Of a stretch of 64,000 nucleotides of DNA, positions 58,401 through 64,000 are shown in pieces (the first letter of the stretch is position 1; every line of letters begins with the position of its first letter). Source of the DNA: Gaertneriomyces semiglobifer. Its lineage: Eukaryota; Chytridiomycota; Chytridiomycetes; Spizellomycetales; Spizellomycetaceae. The translations under genes and the position numbers were made by a program. Where the stretch lies: the NCBI GenBank assembly GCA_025558075.1, contig JAHLKF010000021.1:124001-188000 (forward strand), in the 5' to 3' direction. The notes under the pieces were generated by a model. That model did no database searches and had not been told where the DNA came from. It saw only the letters and a list, made by a program, of their open reading frames with translations.

Positions 58401-59257
58401 TTCGCACCTAGTTTATGCCCGGGGGCAGACATGACAGGTCGATGCACTACGGTACGCGCTGGTTGGAAGCTTTGACAGGGCCGGCATGTCACTTTGATTT
58501 ACCGTTCGGAGCAACCCCCTCTATCACTTCTACTTGCAGGTGATCGCATCTAGTGCTGGTATACCAGAGGGCATCTACCAGAAGATGACGGCTATATTTG
58601 TGCGCTTCAATAAGAACTGCAGAAGGTAACCTTGCAGCCCTTCCGAATGCACGCAAGGGACGAGGCTTGCCTTACTGCAAGTCATCACAGGTTCCTCTCT
58701 GCGCGACCTTTTTTCCCACTTTCCCATCATCCCCTGACTTCCTCTTCATTGTGACCTTGGCAGCGCTAGGTCTTGCCTTGAGGGGTCTCGTTGGATCGGT
58801 CGTTTAAAGTCACGCTCTCAACGAGCTTGGATGTGAGCTTGAGGGTGGGCACGATTATTCTTCCCCGTCGATCATGGGATCAAGGAAATATTTTTCCACG
58901 TGGATGGGATCAAGGATCGCAGACACAGTTGTACCAGCTCAACGTTCGTTCGTCCACCTCGTCATGCTCTCACCGTGGCTATCGTGTCACCCGATTTCGC
59001 GCTTAGGGCCCAGGCGTTTTTCCACCTTGCCTGGCATGTGCACATTTACTTCAGTGTGGTCACAGCAACGGGGAACAATGAGAATCGGAGCTATTCCGAC
59101 CGTATTTTGAGGTCATGTCACTGACTTCGGAAGAGCTCCGACACTCATTGTTGAGAGCCTGGACTTCGGCAACCTACTCTACTGGGACGCCACACACCCC
59201 GGGTTTTATCGCGAGGCATCCATGACATCTCTTCTATCGGACGTGCTCGTCAGGACC
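55477..59257. other. Gene-poor interval
   Basis: About 3.8 kb with no recognised gene. The first kilobase should hold the promoter and leader of kinase 2. It contains small imperfect repeats (aat/ataat and atcat runs near 57260-57310, gaatgaatgaaatgaaatgaat near 58272-58295). Open frames here lack domain or splice support. Confidence 0.35.
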
Positions 59258-59260
59258 TGG

Positions 59261-59402
59261 CCACAGTTCCTTGAGAGCCATTGTCTCTTCAATTCGTCGC
59301 CATGATCGACTGATACCTTCTCCATTATCGACCGGCGCCGGGGGGGTACTCGATACGGAAGCCACACCCCGTGGCTATGGCGTGCATCCATTCCAACCAT
59401 GG
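59261..59402. repeat. Dispersed repeat, copy 1
   Basis: This stretch (starting ccacagttcct and including gaagccacaccccg and catccattc) matches 61019-61142 along its length with scattered differences and small gaps. It looks like an old member of a dispersed family. Confidence 0.65.
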
Positions 59403-59419
59403 CAATCGAAAGCCCCGAC

Positions 59420-59726
59420 GTCGGTTGGCAACATGAAGGTGAATTGGTCTTTGTGCTTGCCATCCTTGACATGCCTGTAAAAGGCATATAGCTGCGTTAT
59501 GGTTGATAAAAGCAGGAGGTTGAAGACCTCCGTGAATCGCCGTGTAGCGACGGTGAGCATTTCACTGCGTCGGTTGGCAATACGTAGGTAAATTGATCTT
59601 TGCGCTTGCCATCCTTGACATGCCTGTAAAAGGCATATAGCTGCGTTATCGTGGAAAATGGCAGGAAAATGGCAGGAGGTTGAAAGCCCCGTGAATTGCC
59701 GTGAAGTGACGGTGAGCATTTCACTG
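59420..59726 (-). repeat. Tandem duplication of a ~150-bp coding-like unit
   Basis: Two adjacent copies, 59420-59568 and 59569-59726, each begin gtcggttggca and end cggtgagcatttcactg. On the minus strand both encode a segment with core TITQLYAFYRHVKDGK followed by KDQFT and LPTD. Several differences are synonymous (gac/gat, ttc/ttt) and the amino-acid changes are mild (His/Arg, Phe/Tyr, Met/Val), which suggests past protein-level constraint. No intact gene surrounds them, and the flanking frames are broken. The family is not recognised. Confidence 0.7.
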
Positions 59727-60155
59727 TTAGCAAAAGAAATTAGCGCACATTCGCCTTGTTGACGGAGCCAAACGCACCTGGAGGATGTCGGATGTAGTTG
59801 TCAACCTGTCCCGACGCAAACAGTGGACTGTCTTGCAACCCGATTAACGCACTCATTTGTGCCCGCGCAAGGAACGCGGGTCTAGCATCCAGCAGCCTCC
59901 TTTTTCATTTTCCCGTTCGCAGGGCACCCCTTCTGTTCACCCCCCGGAATATGGGTTTCCTCTCAAAAACTGATCCCTCTTCCCATTGCCATGTTGTGTC
60001 TGTAGTCTAAATCTAGTGTATGTGGTTCAAACGCGCAACCTCGTAATCGGAGTTAGGTAAGCTTAAGCCGCGTTGCGATTCGAAGAGGCGGGGGGACGAA
60101 AGAAGGCCACTGCGATAATTCCTTAACATGATCCCAACTGCCGCTACTTTTTGTT

Positions 60156-60737
60156 CTATTCATCCACCCATTTTACCTTGTTATTGGCAGGCGTAAAGAC
60201 CGAGCTGCTCTCTCGGGATTTGGGAGTCGTTGTCGAGGCATGGGGAAAGGTTACTTGCCAATTCCGTGTTGACAATGCCGCGATCGTACCACGTACCTCT
60301 TCATCACCTTCGCGACCACATGCCCTTTCTCGAAACCTAACATGCTGCAGGAAATTGAGGTGGCGCAAGGCCTTCTGACGTCCGCTCGGTGATAGATTTG
60401 AGTGAGAAAGATTAAAGGTAGGTCCTGCCGCATCCATCACCCAGAAGATACCTTCATTGCCGCACTGTGGAAGAAGGAGCCGGAACTGTATGATGCTTTC
60501 CGATACGAGAGCCATATGGATTTTGATGGACTGGAGCTCTCTGGTGTCCTTGATACAGGTGATGATTCGACGCGACTCGACCACTGGTTCCACTGCATGA
60601 ACCAGGTAGTCCTCGTGTATAGGCTTTACATCCTGTTGAAATTCCGTTCTCAAAATACCTGCTAGCTCACCCATTGTACTAAGCGCGACCACCACAAGAT
60701 CAGAGAAGCCAGCGGCGGCTGACACAGTGCGGATAAT
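60156..60737 (-). CDS. Hypothetical ORF without a clear ATG
   Basis: A minus-strand frame of about 190 codons runs from inside the 60720-60769 palindrome to a stop at 60156. The part 60690-60410 reads protein-like (TMGELAGILRTEFQQDV, VEPVVESRRIITCIKDTRE). There is no ATG at its 5' end; the first in-frame ATG is near 60676. It may be an exon, a relic of a mobile element or a gene fragment. No domain is recognised. Confidence 0.3.
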   Translation of the reverse strand: MIRTVSAAAGFSDLVVVALSTMGELAGILRTEFQQDVKPIHEDYLVHAVEPVVESRRIITCIKDTRELQSIKIHMALVSESIIQFRLLLPQCGNEGIFWVMDAAGPTFNLSHSNLSPSGRQKALRHLNFLQHVRFRERACGREGDEEVRGTIAALSTRNWQVTFPHASTTTPKSRESSSVFTPANNKVKWVDE

Positions 60738-60769
60738 TAGCTGTACAGCAAATTATCCGCACTGTGTCA
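60720..60769. repeat. 50-bp near-perfect palindrome
   Basis: Arms tgacacagtgcggataatt (60720-60738) and aattatccgcactgtgtca (60751-60769) are exact reverse complements. The 12-base centre agctgtacagca contains its own palindrome gctgtacagc. Together they form an almost complete 50-base hairpin. Arm ends of the type cagtgcggataa resemble transposon terminal inverted repeats, so it may be two abutted ends or a tiny non-autonomous element. Confidence 0.9.
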
Positions 60770-63023
60770 CCGGCGGAGCCGGACTCACGAAAATGGTGGC
60801 TCATTTCAAAGCGCACCTTAAGTTTGGGGCCAGGTAAAGTGTTAAAGAGGAAGTCGTAGGTCGCGGCATGGTTCCGTAAGAACTGAGAAAGATTCCCATT
60901 CTAGTACTGTCGGCGTCAGTGAGCGTTGCGCCAACTGTTGGCTAACATGTTCGCACTGGAACCGGAGAGTCGGCCGACTTCATAACAGGTCTGGGAACGT
61001 CTGACGGATATGTTCCAACCACAGTTCCCTGAGTGTCACTGCCTCTTCAATTCGGACCATCGTCGCCATTATCGACTGACACCGGAGAATGTGATACAGA
61101 AGCCACACCCCGGGACAATGGCGTACATCCATTCAACCACAGTAGTCGTACGCTCTGTTGTCGGTCGACCGATTCTCTTTCCATCTTTGATGGGTCGGTA
61201 CGACAAAATCAGCACCGTGTTTTGTCCCCTGGTGTAGTTGCCGAGGGCACTTTGTAACTTATAAAGTCCCTATCAAAGACCGTTCCACACAACAACGATC
61301 GTCACACCTTCGCACGTTGACTGTGTATTAATAGTCAACAGCAGTCATCATCAGAATCGTAAAAGTCATCCCTATCAACGATAGTTGCGCCTGCTTCCAC
61401 CATGCGACTGCACAATCGCTTCATATTAGCGGACAATGTTTCCGATTGTGTTGAAGTCAAGGTAAAGTCTGCTAGGCTCCCATATAGTACTGGAGTACGT
61501 AGCTTCTAGCTAGTGTACAGTGAGTTGAGTTATTACAAGACAAGAAACAAAGAAATGGTACGCAGAAGAACAATAGCCTTACGCAAGTGGAAGGTGGTGT
61601 CGATGGGCGGACTGGGACACCAGAGGTTGAATCTGAGGGTACCTGGAAACCTTACACTTAGCGAGCGAGGCACTGGCTTTTCCCTGAAGTAACTCACTTG
61701 AGCATCAACCACTTGGGATGAAGAAGGTGCGGACTGGGCCGGTGAAGACATCGTGCCCGTGCTATTGAGGCGTCGGAAGGGAACAAGGAAGATGCTGATT
61801 GGGGCTGTTATGAAAGAACCAAGCCAAGAAGACAAGAAGACTTGGACCGAAGAGTGAGGCGTTTAAAGTTATGAAATCCCACCAGAACACTCTGGGGCAC
61901 AGTCACGCGTGGTCACATATGCAAACAGACATACACAGTGGGAAAATGGGGATATAATTGTCTGTGAAGGGTGATGCATGATCAGATTCTGGGGAAATGC
62001 TGGGGGCATCCAGTTGTTGCACCTTCATTGTCGATTTGCCGTATGAAACTGTGTACGTATTATGAGAACTTGCTGATGGGAGCGGGATGATGGAAACTTC
62101 CCAAAATGTTAAGATTGCTAACGTGCAAGTGGAGAGAAATCACAGAAACGTGTCCCCTTGTGCGCTTCTTGCTCTTGTGCTGGCTATATATATAATGTCA
62201 TCAACGCGCGTGGGAATGCTAGCAAATATACATTTGATGGCTTAAGCTACGGATCGTCGTGGTTCCCTGTAAGCTGTACTCAAAAGTGCGGAATGATGGT
62301 AGTAAATCAATCCGCGCTTTGCCCAGTCTCCTGCCACATCCCCAACACGGAATATCCCTGCGACAACATCCAAGGTGTTAGGCCTTCTGGCAAAAGGAAA
62401 TCAAGCTGGCATTTCAATGCCGAGATGTGTTTATTTCGTCATAAAAACGGAAAGCTGCAGTATATGTCTTAAACTCAACCTTCCCTGACAAGACACTTTA
62501 CCCACGGGAGATGCCCCCGCGAGCTAATTGTTCAATGCCATCTCGTGCTCCTGAACAGTAAGTCCGTTTTCTAAACTTCAGCCGTTGTAGCCAGGGTACC
62601 GGAGACAATAGTATGGAACTTTTTGAAGTACAATCTTCAATGTCAAGAATCGTTGTCTATGCCGTGCATGTGGGTGGAACGAACAGGTTGACGCGGACGT
62701 TGTGTCCGTCTGGGTGACAAGCACGGAACTTTGACTGCCAGTTTAGAAGCAACATCTAAGCGTATTGTGCGTACACCTAGGAGCAAGCATTCAATGGCGC
62801 TTGGATTTCATGTTAAAGGTGATCAACTGCATGCTTCAGAGGCACCAAACATCGCCATCCGATGAGTTGCCACATCGAAACTATGGGAATTGTGCTTTGC
62901 TGGAAGTGGGAAACAGGAGTACGAATGGGAATCCAGAGGTCGTGGTATCCAAAACTTATACGTAACATTTATTACATGAACAGCTACATTGATAACTACA
63001 GATATTCGGCCGGATAAGGACCA
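60770..63023. other. Gene-poor interval
   Basis: About 2.2 kb with no recognised gene. It contains the second copy of the dispersed repeat (61019-61142). A short minus-strand ATG exon at 61751 (MSSPAQSAPSSSQVVDAQ then gtgagt) could start a small gene, but no convincing partner exon was found. Confidence 0.35.
61019..61142. repeat. Dispersed repeat, copy 2
   Basis: Matches 59261-59402: same ccacagttcc start, tcttcaattcg, tatcgactgacacc, gaagccacaccccg and catccattcaacca landmarks, with substitutions and gaps. No ORF is shared intact by both copies. Confidence 0.65.
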
Positions 63024-63692
63024 CTAAGCAATGGCTTTGCGATCAGACTCAAGTGCTTGCTTCAGGCTGCGATTCATCAACTCGAACCCGCGACGAAGCT
63101 GCTCGCTGTATGCCCACTGCGCCAAGTGGGCAAACGCACCGGTATACCGCTCAGAGTGGATGAGACGACACGAATGTCCGTCATTGATGCTTTGGAATTC
63201 GAAGCGCTGATGGCCCTCAAACAGCCAACTGGCGACACGAGAGTGTGACCAACTGAGTTCAGTAGGAGAATTGCACTCAATTTTGTTGCCGAAGGCGATC
63301 AGTCGTGGCCCGTCAGGGGTCGTTTGATATTCGATATCCAGCAGGGTAACTCCCGGGACGATGGGTTTTTCATGACTAGTCTCTGACACAGTGTCTTCTG
63401 TAAGGACTGGTTTCTCATCATTGCTATCGCTGTAAAAGAGACGTTGGGGAGTAGGCGATGGCAACGAACTGGATAGACTTTGCTCTTCCCGAGGTTCAGT
63501 TGTGGACACCTTTATTTTACCGTCATCGAAACGTAACGCCAGCCGGTTTCCCGTCGTGTTCGGGTCGACGGCCTTTACGGAGACCATAAACGGATTCCAT
63601 AACTTGTATGAGTCGAAATCGAGGAGAGCCGCCCGGACTCTTGACGGAGGGGCATTGATGATGACGGTTGATTTCAGAAGGGGCGTTGTCAG
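63024..63692 (-). CDS. SRPBCC-family protein, 3' exon (5' end not resolved)
   Basis: On the minus strand an exon begins after atgctag (acceptor ending at 63693) and runs 222 codons to a stop at 63024. It opens with STVIINAPPSRVRAALLDFD and YKLWNPFM, the N-terminal strand and helix of the SRPBCC/START-like fold (compare the common VW..L.DF..YP.WNPF). It ends with the fold's long C-terminal helix (RRGFELMNRSLKQAL) after HSERYTGAFAHLAQW. A Ser/Glu/Pro-rich insert of about 50 residues sits in the middle. There is no in-frame ATG before 63587, so the start must be in an upstream exon; the frame at 63986-63693 or a smaller exon could supply it. Proteins of this fold bind hydrophobic ligands; ligand unknown. 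Confidence 0.72.
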   Translation of the reverse strand: MTTPLLKSTVIINAPPSRVRAALLDFDSYKLWNPFMVSVKAVDPNTTGNRLALRFDDGKIKVSTTEPREEQSLSSSLPSPTPQRLFYSDSNDEKPVLTEDTVSETSHEKPIVPGVTLLDIEYQTTPDGPRLIAFGNKIECNSPTELSWSHSRVASWLFEGHQRFEFQSINDGHSCRLIHSERYTGAFAHLAQWAYSEQLRRGFELMNRSLKQALESDRKAIA

Positions 63693-64000
63693 CTAGCATA
63701 ATTGCGGAATGGAGTTGGAACACGGATGAGATGCTGAGCAGACTAGAGGAGAACTTGCAATTCCAAGTGCCTTATCACACTCACTCTTTCTTAAATATGC
63801 ATCATCGAAGCTCTTGGCGTTCCCTGCCAAGATTTGGATAGCGAATGCCAAGAACGAAAGTGTGGATGCAGCAGCTATGGCAGACCGCAACGGACACTCG
63901 GATGTCCTTTTAACGCGCGCTTGTGCGCGTTGAATCGAAAGTCTGCAGAGACGTAAGTAGTGCTTGTGAATAGCAGGGCATCGCAATTGACAACTTGAAA

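Noticed and set aside
61533..61835. Short minus-strand gene starting MSSPAQSAP with a gtgagt donor
   Set aside because: Only one exon is plausible and no consistent second exon was found; left as a note in the interval entry.
62158..62472. Cys-rich 104-codon frame
   Set aside because: Starts at GTG, has no promoter or signal peptide in frame, and is isolated in repeat-rich DNA.

Overview
The window is a piece of fungal nuclear genome. Protein genes are split by short GT-AG introns (mostly 60-100 bases), and there are class II tRNA-Ser genes and recognisable eukaryotic housekeeping genes: CDC48/p97, the nuclear HtrA-like protease NMA111, an MGST3-type MAPEG enzyme, an SFP1-like zinc-finger factor and Ran1-type kinases. 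A homologue of animal PDXDC1 and an ETFB-lysine-methyltransferase homologue point to an early-diverging (chytrid-like or other zoosporic) fungus rather than an ascomycete; this placement is inference. No rRNA, CRISPR or prokaryotic operon structure was seen.

Layout. 1.5-3.6 kb (-): homeodomain regulator with a 3 kb gene-free upstream stretch. 6.7-10.4 kb (-): a 12-exon PDXDC1-like gene, rebuilt exon by exon here; every junction keeps frame and the protein is 923 aa. 11.2-15.5 kb (+): an unrecognised 431-aa protein, a mitochondrial ETFBKMT-like methyltransferase and a membrane-anchored luciferase-domain-family protein. 15.5-19.9 kb: gene-poor, with a 14-bp minisatellite, a degenerate tRNA-like sequence and doubtful ORFs. 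19.9-22.4 kb (-): Ran1-like kinase 1. 22.4-27.2 kb: gene-poor with one tRNA-Ser(AGA). 27.2-30.0 kb (+): a 934-aa low-complexity protein. 30.6-32.3 kb (-): SFP1-like factor. 33.7 kb (+): small secreted protein behind a TATA box. 35.0-37.7 kb (-): CDC48. 38.5-39.1 kb (-): MGST3. 39.6-40.8 kb (-): unrecognised gene with an apparent reading-frame break. 42.1-43.7 kb (+): F-box/LRR protein. 44.1-45.6 kb (-): protein with repeated CPxCxGxGxxH zinc modules. 45.8 kb (-): second, identical tRNA-Ser. 46.4-47.9 kb (+): secreted PQQ-like beta-propeller. 48.4-51.9 kb (-): NMA111. 52.8 kb (-): possible small gene. 53.4-55.5 kb (-): Ran1-like kinase 2. 55.5-64 kb: gene-poor, with decayed repeats, a 50-bp palindrome and an SRPBCC-family gene at the edge.

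The genes do not form a pathway cluster; most look like independent housekeeping or regulatory loci. The strongest candidates for new biology are the PDXDC1-like predicted pseudoenzyme, the intron-punctuated CPxC-module protein, the small secreted protein and the duplicated coding-like unit near 59.5 kb.
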